A DNA stretch of 6,623 nt, from positions 1 through 6,623 of the forward strand of contig QMNH01000056.1 of the NCBI GenBank assembly GCA_003647675.1, read 5' to 3'. Position numbers and translations under genes: made by a program. The notes beneath the pieces are model-generated. The model had not been told where the DNA came from, made no database searches, and saw only the letters and a program-made list of their open reading frames with translations. This DNA comes from Candidatus Falkowiibacteriota bacterium. GTDB taxonomy: Bacteria > Patescibacteriota > Patescibacteriia > Patescibacteriales > UBA12075. Shown one piece after another: positions 1 to 6,088 of the stretch (its first letter is position 1; the number at the start of each line of letters is the position of its first letter).

Positions 1-3000
1 AGGGGTATTGTGAATTCTAATATTCCGAAAGATTTTGGCACTGAAGGTTATACAGTTGATATTAAAACATTTACGGCGGACGGCGCCTTATTGGAAACTA
101 TTTATACCATGCCGTTCTATATTACCGAAGGCGGGGCTAATTCCATAAGCGGAGAGATTCACGGCGTTGGGGCCGGAGATAATGGGACAATGCAAGTATA
201 TGTCGGGTCGCCCATGACCGGTCCGATGGAGAGTGAGATTGTAATTACCGGAACCGGCGATGCCAGCGCGGACGGCGCTTACTCATTTAATAATTTGCCT
301 AACGGCGAATATTTTATATTTACCGAACCAACGGTTACGATTAACAGCCATGCTTATTTCGGCAATCCGCATTCGGAGCCAATCTGGCTTAATGGCGCCA
401 GCAGTACGAAAAATATTATTCTGGCTCCGGAAACGAGCGGCGGAGCGCCGGTAACAGTATCTTTAACCGGTAATTTTTTAACCGACGGCGTGGCGGACAA
501 TGTTGACATTTTCGCGGGTTCACCCGGCGCTTTTAGAGTAAAAACTTTAACCGGCTTAGGGAACGTGACTAACGCGACTACAACGATGTATTTATCAGCT
601 GGTGATTGGATGATTGGAATCGGGCCGGCTATGCCGGAAAATTCCATGTCCGGACCGCCGCCCATGCCTGATTGGATGCCGCCGGCAAACGTTTATTACT
701 ACAGCGATGGCTCAACCCCAGGCAATGTTAATTTTAGTATAGACGGCCAGACAATGTACACGGCTACAGGGACGGTTGTTGACGGCAATGGTTATGGCCT
801 GGCTGATACTGAAGTATACGCCTATCAGCCAATGGGAGGTTTTGGCGGATCCAACACTAAAACCGCTACTGACGGTACTTTTAGCTTAAAAATTCCGGTT
901 TTAGGAACATATATGCTCGGCGCCTATAAGCCGGGATTACCGGCACCGAAAGAAAAAGCGGTTAATATCAGCGGCAACATTGGCGGCATAACTATTAAAA
1001 TTAGCAAGCCGGCTTATACGATTTCCGGCAAAGTCCTGAATTCTTCCGGTAACGCGGTGGCTTACGCGCCGGTTTGGGCCTGGCAGGAAAATAGTTGGGG
1101 ACACGCCGATACTATGACAGATTCATCCGGCAATTATATCATATACGTTAACGCCGGCACCTGGCATGTTGAGGCTGACGCCCCGGGTATTGGCTGGATG
1201 GAGTATGATATACCGCTTATTGTAATTGATACTTCAAAAACCAATATTAATATATCGCCGAGCGCGAGTACGCAGTATTATTCAATTTCCGGAAAAGTAG
1301 GCATAAGCACTACTTCTCCGATCTATGAAGTTGATTCGCCGTTTGCTAATATGCCTATCCGGGCGGTTCAGTACAACGCTACTACCGGCGCGTACCAGGG
1401 CAAAGAATATAATAGCATGACCAATTCTGCTGGTGAATATACGATTTCAGTGCCGGCCGGCGCTTACCGCGTTGATATCTGGACCCAGGAATACGGGGAA
1501 CTGGGCGTTAATGACCAGGATAATGACATAAATTTAAACGAAGCTAATGATGACGATAATTATCCGGCTACTCCCGCTAACGTAGACGCTACCTCAGGCC
1601 CTGTTAGCGACGCCGATATTATAGTAGTGGAAAGCGGATTGCGCGATATTGGGATAACGGTTACCAACGCGCTCAGCGGACAAGAAGGATTTTTAAATAT
1701 TGAAGGTGTCAGTTTTTCCGGCTCTTATCCGGAACCGACCGGATTCCATCTGTCGCGGCGTATTGACGACATTACCGCTACCACCACCATAAAATTGGCT
1801 AATGGAGATTACTTTTTCTTTCTTGATATACCCGGCTATGGTAGTTATATCCCGGATGCAAGCGATAGGCATCCGGTTAAAGACGATATTGAAGTTACTA
1901 TGGCTACATCGGTTAATTTTACCCTACCTGACATGTCAAGTGGCATGGTAACGGTTTCTGGAACAATATATGCCGGTTCGGAAGTTGGCGGCAATGAACT
2001 TTCTGAGGCTTGGGTGTGGATCGGTAATCCGTCTAACGGTTATCATAACGGGACGCAAAGCGATTCTAACGGTACATATTCTTTAAATATTCCGGTTGGA
2101 ACCGGCTACAGGTTAGGCGTTGACAAACCAGGCTACATGTCAAATGAGCCCGGTAGTTTAAGCGCCATTGCCAGCTCGACCGATAATAATATTGTTTTAA
2201 CCCAATATAGCCTAACAATTTCAGGCCATATTTACAGTGATGCCAACAGCAGTAATACTTATAATGACGGCGAGGGCGTACCTAGCGGATTTGTGCGCGC
2301 TGAAACTACCCAATGCGCTGATTCAGATACGTTAAATGACGCGTCTTGTCGGCGTACCCATAGTCCGGTTGACAGCACTGGCGCTTATGAATTGGGCGTG
2401 GTAGCCGGCGTTTGGAAAGTATACGGTATGGCTGACGGCTATAATGAAACAGAATACGGGTCCAATATAACCATAGAAGGCGCCAGCGTTGCCGATAAAG
2501 ACATAAAATTGACAACTAATTCTAGTTGGACCGTAAAAAGCAAGAAAAAATCTATAACCCCGGCTTCGGGTGGATCGCTAGACGATACTGATCCGGACGG
2601 CACTGGCGTTAAATTAACAATCCCTCCCAACGCCCTAGGCAGTTCAAACTCGGCCGGAGACGTAAACGCGCAGAAAACAGCGGCTGTTACCGAAACAAAT
2701 TCATCGGATCCGGTCGGTGGCACGGGTGTAAGCGTAACTGCTACGGATAATTCCGGCCAGTCAATAAATAACTTGGATGATTATATAGACATGGAAATGG
2801 TTTTGTATAAATCTGAAGTGGACGCGGCTATTGCTTCCGGCACATTAACTTACGCGAAATTAAAAAATACAAAAAATGGTTATTGGGATTCCACGACCAA
2901 TGATTGGGTAAATTTAGCTACAACCAGGAGCGCGTATTATAAACGGTACTCAACTAGTACGGATTGGACTTTATATGCTAATTCAGCCACAACTTCGCCG

Positions 3001-4137
3001 GCTTTTGAGGCTTTTATTAACGAGGTAGTGGGGAGCACAATAAGCCCTTACGATTATAAGTTGGTTTTTACTTCAAAAACCAATCACTTGACCATATTCG
3101 CGATAATAATGCCGTTTATCGCTTCGGCCGCGGAAGAACCTCCTTCGGATCCTGATCCGGATCCGGAACCTGATCCGCCGGCTCCCGGCGGCAGCGGTCC
3201 GACTATAAGCTATTGCACTTCAGTTGAATACGGCGACTGGGAAAGCTGTTTGGACGGTTCGCAGTCCAGAGAAGTAGTATCAAAAATTCCGGAAGGATGC
3301 CGCTTAACTGGCACCCAGGAAATCGATAAAAGCCGAGCTTGTTCGGAATCGGAAGAAGATGTTACAGAAGAGACAACAGAAGAAATTATTACTACTGTTG
3401 AAAACAGCTTGATAGACGCGTTATTTTTAGAGCAAGGCCAGCTTTTAGAGCGGGCAGAAGTAACAGAAATGCTGGCCTCTCTAAACAGGGAAAGGAAGCA
3501 TGAAGAAGAATACTTAGCCCGGGATATATTGGTAAACCGGCTAAAGATTAATTTGGGAGAGCTGGAAGCCCGGCACCAATACGCTTTAACGAATTTTATC
3601 GCTTATGGTTCGCCTGATACTCTTAAATTAGGCGCGGGAGAAAGAGCCGGCGTATTAAATTCATTCAGGGCGGCCTTTGATAAACTTCCCTTTAACGATA
3701 ATGACTGGAGCGATATTATTAAAATTGCCAACGGCCGCTGGCCAGCACAAAGAAGCGCCGCGGCTGAAGCAAGCGCGGAATTAGCCTTTGAGAAAATATA
3801 TTTGCATATTGCCGACCGGTTAAATTCTAATGATGACGCGGCAGTCACGGTTATTGCTTATGGCCTAAGGCCGGCTGTGCGCAATACTGACAGCGAGGCA
3901 GCCGCTATTCGGATATTTAAAGCCATTTTCGGCTACAATCCGTCTTCGGCCACCGATTGGGATATTGTCCGCGCCATAGCTTATTCCGGAGCCATTAGGG
4001 AGGCTGATTCTGACAAAGATTTATTGGTTAACAGAAGAGAAGAATTGCTTGGCACAGATCCTGACAATCCCGATACTGACGGCGACGGTTATTCGGATGG
4101 ACTTGAAGTAAAAGAAGGCCATGATCCGTTGCTATAA
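1..4137 (+). CDS. Giant multidomain surface protein, 5'-partial (Ig-like repeats, ZU5-like domain, TSP1-like, helical module, TSP3 tail)
   Basis: The reading frame is open from the first base, and the first in-window start (GTG at 10) is followed by no signal peptide, so the true N-terminus lies upstream. Residues below count from that GTG. About eight beta-sandwich domains of CarboxypepD_reg/CNA-B type begin near 45, 148, 250, 336, 423, 545, 647 and 735; most open with a (Y/V/L)T(I/V)SG(K/T/H) strand and carry a D-x-x-G-x-Y-x-(L/I) hairpin. The one at 735 has an SdrD-B-like calcium loop (D744, N746, D753, G754, E755). Residues 838-1035 look like ZU5 (IPPNAL at 871-876) and end in HLT at 1026-1028. 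A D/E-P linker, a four-Cys TSP1-like module (1069-1111), a duplicated helical module (about 1194-1330) and calcium-binding TSP3 repeats (1333-1375) follow. There are only six cysteines, in two clusters, suggesting disulfides outside the cytoplasm. No LPXTG or C-terminal membrane anchor is present. Tandem TAA TAA stops end it. A role in adhesion or cell-surface structure is inferred. Confidence -1.
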   Translation, partial: RGIVNSNIPKDFGTEGYTVDIKTFTADGALLETIYTMPFYITEGGANSISGEIHGVGAGDNGTMQVYVGSPMTGPMESEIVITGTGDASADGAYSFNNLPNGEYFIFTEPTVTINSHAYFGNPHSEPIWLNGASSTKNIILAPETSGGAPVTVSLTGNFLTDGVADNVDIFAGSPGAFRVKTLTGLGNVTNATTTMYLSAGDWMIGIGPAMPENSMSGPPPMPDWMPPANVYYYSDGSTPGNVNFSIDGQTMYTATGTVVDGNGYGLADTEVYAYQPMGGFGGSNTKTATDGTFSLKIPVLGTYMLGAYKPGLPAPKEKAVNISGNIGGITIKISKPAYTISGKVLNSSGNAVAYAPVWAWQENSWGHADTMTDSSGNYIIYVNAGTWHVEADAPGIGWMEYDIPLIVIDTSKTNINISPSASTQYYSISGKVGISTTSPIYEVDSPFANMPIRAVQYNATTGAYQGKEYNSMTNSAGEYTISVPAGAYRVDIWTQEYGELGVNDQDNDINLNEANDDDNYPATPANVDATSGPVSDADIIVVESGLRDIGITVTNALSGQEGFLNIEGVSFSGSYPEPTGFHLSRRIDDITATTTIKLANGDYFFFLDIPGYGSYIPDASDRHPVKDDIEVTMATSVNFTLPDMSSGMVTVSGTIYAGSEVGGNELSEAWVWIGNPSNGYHNGTQSDSNGTYSLNIPVGTGYRLGVDKPGYMSNEPGSLSAIASSTDNNIVLTQYSLTISGHIYSDANSSNTYNDGEGVPSGFVRAETTQCADSDTLNDASCRRTHSPVDSTGAYELGVVAGVWKVYGMADGYNETEYGSNITIEGASVADKDIKLTTNSSWTVKSKKKSITPASGGSLDDTDPDGTGVKLTIPPNALGSSNSAGDVNAQKTAAVTETNSSDPVGGTGVSVTATDNSGQSINNLDDYIDMEMVLYKSEVDAAIASGTLTYAKLKNTKNGYWDSTTNDWVNLATTRSAYYKRYSTSTDWTLYANSATTSPAFEAFINEVVGSTISPYDYKLVFTSKTNHLTIFAIIMPFIASAAEEPPSDPDPDPEPDPPAPGGSGPTISYCTSVEYGDWESCLDGSQSREVVSKIPEGCRLTGTQEIDKSRACSESEEDVTEETTEEIITTVENSLIDALFLEQGQLLERAEVTEMLASLNRERKHEEEYLARDILVNRLKINLGELEARHQYALTNFIAYGSPDTLKLGAGERAGVLNSFRAAFDKLPFNDNDWSDIIKIANGRWPAQRSAAAEASAELAFEKIYLHIADRLNSNDDAAVTVIAYGLRPAVRNTDSEAAAIRIFKAIFGYNPSSATDWDIVRAIAYSGAIREADSDKDLLVNRREELLGTDPDNPDTDGDGYSDGLEVKEGHDPLL
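2521..3117 (+). other. ZU5-like domain with GPS/HFS-type H-L-T self-cleavage motif
   Basis: Within the giant surface protein, this region (residues about 838-1036) has the hallmarks of ZU5-type domains: a GG-S-L start, then a G-V-K-L-T-IPPNAL segment at 2608-2637. A long beta-rich stretch follows (LVLYKSE-like and W-D/W-V strands) and ends in TNHLTIFAIIM at 3079-3111. Bacterial surface proteins of this type usually end in an HFS-x-F-A-V motif. Eukaryotic PIDD/UNC5CL ZU5 domains cleave themselves at HF|S, and adhesion-GPCR GAIN domains at HL|T. The His, Leu and Thr needed for the GPS reaction are at 3085-3093. The family assignment rests on motifs only; cleavage in this protein is an inference. 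Confidence -1.
3148..3177 (+). repeat. Short GATCCN repeat encoding an Asp/Glu-Pro linker
   Basis: Ten codons alternate GAT or GAA with CCT or CCG and encode five acidic-proline dipeptides. They sit between the ZU5-like domain and the cysteine module. Such Asp-Pro runs typically form stiff, extended, protease-resistant spacers in bacterial surface proteins. The repeat is too short and too clearly coding to be anything else. Confidence -1.
3214..3342 (+). other. Thrombospondin type 1-like four-cysteine module
   Basis: Cysteines at residues 1069, 1080, 1097 and 1111 of the surface protein frame a Y-G-D-W-E-S-C core, then Q-S-R-E-V and E-G-C. This W-x-x-C...QSR-x-V...GC...C layout resembles a degenerate thrombospondin type 1 repeat, probably with two disulfides. 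The resemblance is short, and the canonical WSxWS tryptophan set is reduced to one Trp, so the family call is moderate. Confidence -1.
3589..3999 (+). repeat. Helical module with two ~85-residue internal copies
   Basis: Two halves of the C-terminal helical region align. Each starts with I-A-Y-G (residues 1197-1200 and 1282-1285), continues with a Ser/Phe-rich helix (NSFRAAFDKLP and IRIFKAIFGYNP), then a conserved D-W (Trp 1233 and 1317), and ends in an I-A-containing helix (IIKIANGRWP and IVRAIAYSGA). The spacing is 84-85 residues in both landmarks. Copy 1 also holds LGAGERAG. I associate this module with Patescibacterial surface proteins, from memory. Its function is unknown. Confidence -1.
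4006..4134 (+). other. C-terminal thrombospondin type 3 calcium-binding repeats
   Basis: Two Asp-rich repeats close the surface protein. The second is canonical (DTDGDGYSDG followed by E-V and G-H-D-P). The first keeps D-S-D-K-D and the L-L-G-T-D-P ending but has Leu and Asn where Gly and Asp are usual, so its calcium loop is degenerate. Calcium binding is established for the TSP3 family and inferred here. Confidence -1.
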
Positions 4138-4167
4138 TAAAATATTTATTAATAATAAAATTAATCT

Positions 4168-4539
4168 ATGTTTAAAGAATCGATACAAAAAATATTTAAA
4201 GGAGAGGAGCCGAAGAAAGAGGAAAAGCCGGACGCCCAAGTTATTCAAGCCGATGATTATCGGAAAGAATTTACACCGGCAAATGAAGCCAGGCTAAGGG
4301 AGCTGCGTATAAAGCAAAACAGTCTAAAGTCCGGAACATTTAGTGAGGCTGATAGCAAAGAATTGTTAAGATTGGCAGCAAAAAAGGAAAGTCTGGAAAA
4401 TAAATCTTTAACAGAAGAAGAAGAACAGGAATATCTTCAGTTAAGCAGGGATAATACTGATAATAATAATTGGACTCCGAAAAAATCAGCTAGATTTTTT
4501 GAGTTGGACAAGCGCAGAGAAAAGACAAGGAAAAATTAA
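4168..4539 (+). CDS. Small charged protein of four tandem 21-23-residue repeats, function unknown
   Basis: The product has 123 residues, no signal peptide, no membrane segment and no cysteine, and is rich in Lys and Glu; it is probably cytoplasmic. After a charged leader (1-34), the rest divides into four imperfect repeats at 35-57, 58-80, 81-101 and 102-123. Each begins with an aromatic or Leu plus Thr/Ser (FT, FS, LT, WT) and has a hydrophobic-x-x-Leu step ten residues on (LREL, LLRL, YLQL, FFEL). Each repeat is probably one helix or a helical hairpin. The ATG at 4168 lacks a Shine-Dalgarno sequence; the 30-base gap before it is pure AT-rich spacer after the surface protein's stop. I do not recognise the family. 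Co-transcription with the surface protein is plausible from the spacing, but a functional link is unproven. Confidence -1.
   Translation: MFKESIQKIFKGEEPKKEEKPDAQVIQADDYRKEFTPANEARLRELRIKQNSLKSGTFSEADSKELLRLAAKKESLENKSLTEEEEQEYLQLSRDNTDNNNWTPKKSARFFELDKRREKTRKN
4270..4536 (+). repeat. Four tandem degenerate 21-23-codon repeats
   Basis: Repeat units lie at 4270-4338, 4339-4407, 4408-4470 and 4471-4536. The DNA is diverged and the repeat is seen at protein level only: [FLW]-[TS], a polar stretch, then a hydrophobic-x-x-Leu core about ten residues in, then a charged end. This indicates an old internal duplication kept by selection on a repeated fold. Confidence -1.
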
Positions 4540-4547
4540 TAAATTTA

Positions 4548-4553
4548 TATAAT
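4548..4553 (+). promoter_or_regulatory. Perfect -10 hexamer TATAAT before the secreted protein gene
   Basis: TATAAT lies 20 bases before the ATG at 4573. No convincing -35 element is found 16-18 bases upstream. If active, the transcript would start near 4560 and carry a leader of only about 13 bases with no Shine-Dalgarno. The spacer is so AT-rich that a chance match is quite possible. Confidence -1.
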
Positions 4554-4572
4554 AAATTAAAGCAAGTTATTT

Positions 4573-5241
4573 ATGAAATACGTAAAATTTACTACTACTA
4601 TTATTTTATTGGTAATTATTTTACTTCCGGTGGCCGTTTACGGAGCTCAGCAGGAGAAAAAAGGGGTTCGTGAAGAAATCGCGTTGCCAATTGCTCCACC
4701 GCCGCCAATCCCGCCCACACCAGAGTTGTACGAGGAAGGAGAGGAGGGGGCTGATGATCAAAACCAAGAAGCTTCCGGCTTAAAAAAGCAAAACCAAGGA
4801 GTGGACAAGGGTTTGAATGACAAACCTTTAACCAGGCGCAGCCGGGTAGCGAACGCGGTTCAAGAAATGTTCGGAGTAGCGGATAGAATAGGAGGTATTG
4901 GGGAACAAGTAAGGATTATCGCCCGAATCCAAAATCAAAATCAAGAGCAGATAGAGTCTGGTCTGGACGCGGTTAAAAATCGGGGCAAGCTGAAAAAGTT
5001 TTTCTTTGGCCCGGATTATAAGCGCCTTAGTACTGTAGAGGAAAAATTAGCCAACCATTCCGAAAAGTTGGCTGAATTAAAGGCTTTATTGGGCCAAATT
5101 GCCAGTGAAGAAGATAAGACTATTTTGGAAGCTCAGATTAAAGTCATGGAGCAAGCGGCAGTCGAAATTCAAAAGGAAGCCAGTAGCGAGAAAAAAGGCT
5201 TTAGCCTGTTTGGCTGGCTAAATCAAATGCTGTCTAAGTAA
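4573..5241 (+). CDS. Secreted proline-rich coiled-coil protein, conserved-hypothetical type
   Basis: The product has 222 residues. An N-terminal signal peptide is clear: Lys2 and Lys5, a hydrophobic core at 8-22, and a V-Y-G cleavage site near 22-24. Mature protein starts with a charged, Pro-rich segment (APPPPIPPTP at 41-50), an acidic patch (51-62), then Gln/Asn-rich linkers. Residues 92-135 (VANAVQEMFGVADRIGGIGE and onward) and 153-204 look helical, the latter a probable coiled coil. They flank a basic-aromatic hinge (KKFFFGPDY at 141-149). The last 15 residues (KGFSLFGWLNQMLSK) could form an amphipathic, membrane-touching tail. No enzyme motif or cysteine is present. I associate this layout with Patescibacterial hypothetical proteins, from memory. 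The ATG at 4573 is 33 bases after the previous stop and has no Shine-Dalgarno. It may be an envelope partner of the upstream surface protein, an inference from position. Confidence -1.
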   Translation: MKYVKFTTTIILLVIILLPVAVYGAQQEKKGVREEIALPIAPPPPIPPTPELYEEGEEGADDQNQEASGLKKQNQGVDKGLNDKPLTRRSRVANAVQEMFGVADRIGGIGEQVRIIARIQNQNQEQIESGLDAVKNRGKLKKFFFGPDYKRLSTVEEKLANHSEKLAELKALLGQIASEEDKTILEAQIKVMEQAAVEIQKEASSEKKGFSLFGWLNQMLSK

Positions 5242-5259
5242 ATTTATTAAAGTAATTTT

Positions 5260-5287
5260 TTAACACTTTTTATACGTTAATTATTAG
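5260..5287 (+). promoter_or_regulatory. Weak candidate sigma70-type promoter for the 63-residue membrane protein
   Basis: TTAACA at 5260-5265 and TATTAG at 5282-5287 are separated by 16 bases. Both hexamers match the consensus only partly, in an AT-rich stretch where chance matches are common. Separate transcription is suggested mainly by the 95-base gap and the change to a strong Shine-Dalgarno start. Confidence -1.
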
Positions 5288-5322
5288 TATTTTTTTATTG
5301 GTTTTTAATAAACAAATCATTC

Positions 5323-5330
5323 AAGGAGGT
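5323..5330 (+). promoter_or_regulatory. Strong Shine-Dalgarno AAGGAGGT fixing the start at 5337
   Basis: AAGGAGGT is a full match to the anti-Shine-Dalgarno core and sits six bases before ATG 5337. It decides between that ATG and an in-frame TTG at 5298, which has only T-rich sequence upstream. It contrasts with the start sites at 4168, 4573, 5685 and 6089, which have none. Confidence -1.
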
Positions 5331-5336
5331 GCTAAA

Positions 5337-5528
5337 ATGGAAAAAAGCCGGCCGATAATTAATCTTAGGAGAATGGCAATTGTTTGTTTTCTGTTAGTTA
5401 CCATGTTATTTCTATATTGTATCGGCACCGAATGGACATCATTCAGATTTGGATTGTTTGCCGCCTTTTTAATTCCAGGATTATATTCTTGTTATGTTTT
5501 AAGGATTTTCGGTAATTCAGGTAATTGA
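5337..5528 (+). CDS. Small two-helix membrane protein, function unknown
   Basis: The product has 63 residues. A basic N-terminus (K3, R5, R11, R12) precedes a first membrane helix at about 13-30. A short polar loop (TEWTSFR, 31-37) is followed by a second helix at about 38-55 and a short tail beginning R56. By the positive-inside rule both ends face the cytoplasm and the loop faces out. Two cysteines (17, 28) lie in helix 1 and one (52) in helix 2. No family is recognised. The start is set by the Shine-Dalgarno sequence at 5323-5330. The gene ends in TGA and is followed 27 bases later by a hairpin terminator, so it may form its own transcript or end the upstream cluster. Confidence -1.
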   Translation: MEKSRPIINLRRMAIVCFLLVTMLFLYCIGTEWTSFRFGLFAAFLIPGLYSCYVLRIFGNSGN

Positions 5529-5555
5529 AGACATAATAGGATAAAATTTTTTATT

Positions 5556-5586
5556 GCCTAAACATAAGCAAAATGTTTAGGCTTTT
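5556..5586 (+). terminator. Rho-independent terminator after the small membrane protein
   Basis: GCCTAAACAT at 5556-5565 pairs perfectly over 10 bp with ATGTTTAGGC at 5573-5582, around a 7-base loop. TTTT follows at 5583-5586. The T-run is short, so efficiency is uncertain, but the hairpin is well placed between a stop codon and the next promoter. There is no A-run on the left flank, so it is unlikely to work on the opposite strand. Confidence -1.
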
Positions 5587-5618
5587 AGTTTGGTATAGAA
5601 ATTGTTGATAAGTAGGGC

Positions 5619-5647
5619 TTGACAAAAATGTTAGAATAATATAACAT
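5619..5647 (+). promoter_or_regulatory. Sigma70-type promoter of the DUF2178-XRE operon
   Basis: A consensus -35 TTGACA lies at 5619-5624. With a 17-base spacer the -10 is TAACAT at 5642-5647, which keeps the key T1, A2 and T6. An alternative -10 is TATAAC at 5640-5645 with a 15-base spacer. Transcription would start near 5654, leaving a roughly 30-base leader before ATG 5685. This is the best promoter in the window. Confidence -1.
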
Positions 5648-5668
5648 AAAGATAGATATATATAACAT
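5628..5668 (+). promoter_or_regulatory. Candidate operator: ATGTTA/TAACAT dyad plus a second half-site
   Basis: ATGTTA at 5628-5633 and TAACAT at 5642-5647 form an inverted repeat with an 8-base centre; 16 of the 20 positions are symmetric. The nine bases ATATAACAT at 5639-5647 recur exactly at 5660-5668, a 21-base shift or about two helical turns. The dyad covers the promoter spacer and -10, as expected for a repressor site, and the operon it controls encodes an XRE repressor. The link to that protein is inferred. Confidence -1.
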
Positions 5669-5684
5669 TATTAAATTTAACTAT

Positions 5685-6068
5685 ATGACTAACAAAAAAT
5701 TTAAAATTATTCGCTTGTTTATAGTCATAACAATGACTATTGCTATCGGCATTGCCGTTAATCGGGGCATTGCTTTTGTTCCGCCACTGGCCATGGTTTT
5801 GTCTGCCGGCTTAATTTTGTTATTATTCAAGCGGGTTGACGAAGTTGTAGTTGACGAGCGTGATTATAAACTTGGGGGACAAGCCGCCCGGATAACTTTT
5901 AATATTACGGCTACCGCCCTGACCGGGATCGGCGGCAGTCTGGTAGCTTACGGAATAAAAAATCCATATTATTACAGGTTTGGCTACCTGCTTTTGTATT
6001 TGGTAACTTTTATGCTGGTAGTAAATATCATTGCTTTTTTATACTATCAAAGCAAAGGAGAGAAGTAG
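5685..6068 (+). CDS. DUF2178-type four-helix membrane protein
   Basis: The product has 127 residues with four predicted membrane helices at about 8-25, 30-48, 70-90 and 99-121. The cytoplasmic loop between helices 2 and 3 has V-D-E-R-D-Y-K at 56-62, then Q-A-A-R-I-T-F at 66-72. This DERD...A-x-x-x-T-F signature is typical of DUF2178 membrane proteins, and the length is normal for them. Their biochemical role is unknown. Genes of this kind often sit next to a short XRE-type regulator, and here one starts 20 bases downstream, so a sensor/regulator pair or a regulated membrane protein is plausible. The ATG at 5685 has no Shine-Dalgarno. A promoter at 5619-5647 with a dyad over it lies just upstream. 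Confidence -1.
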   Translation: MTNKKFKIIRLFIVITMTIAIGIAVNRGIAFVPPLAMVLSAGLILLLFKRVDEVVVDERDYKLGGQAARITFNITATALTGIGGSLVAYGIKNPYYYRFGYLLLYLVTFMLVVNIIAFLYYQSKGEK

Positions 6069-6088
6069 TTTTTTATTTAATTAAATTT

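Noticed and set aside
10..12. GTG as the true start of the surface protein
   Set aside because: The frame is open to base 1, no Shine-Dalgarno can be judged, and there is no signal peptide in an evidently exported protein. The gene is treated as 5'-partial.
3148..3177. CRISPR-like or regulatory GATCCG repeat
   Set aside because: There are no spacers, and the repeat is simply an in-frame Asp/Glu-Pro linker.
260..3848. Other-frame open stretches at 260-454 (+) and 354-665, 2306-2515, 2439-2723 and 3603-3848 (-)
   Set aside because: All lie inside the giant surface protein, have no start signals of their own, and their translations show no domain or membrane logic.
4000..4137. LPXTG or C-terminal membrane anchor on the surface protein
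   Set aside because: The C-terminus is an Asp-rich TSP3 repeat ending HDPLL, with no sorting motif, hydrophobic stretch or basic tail.
5272..5297. Terminator after the secreted protein gene (ATAC...GTAT then a T-run)
   Set aside because: The stem is only four base pairs and AT-rich; the T-run alone is not evidence in such AT-rich sequence.
5298..5336. TTG-initiated 76-residue version of the small membrane protein
   Set aside because: There is no ribosome binding site before the TTG, while AAGGAGGT sits six bases before the in-frame ATG at 5337; the extra 13 residues would read through the Shine-Dalgarno itself.
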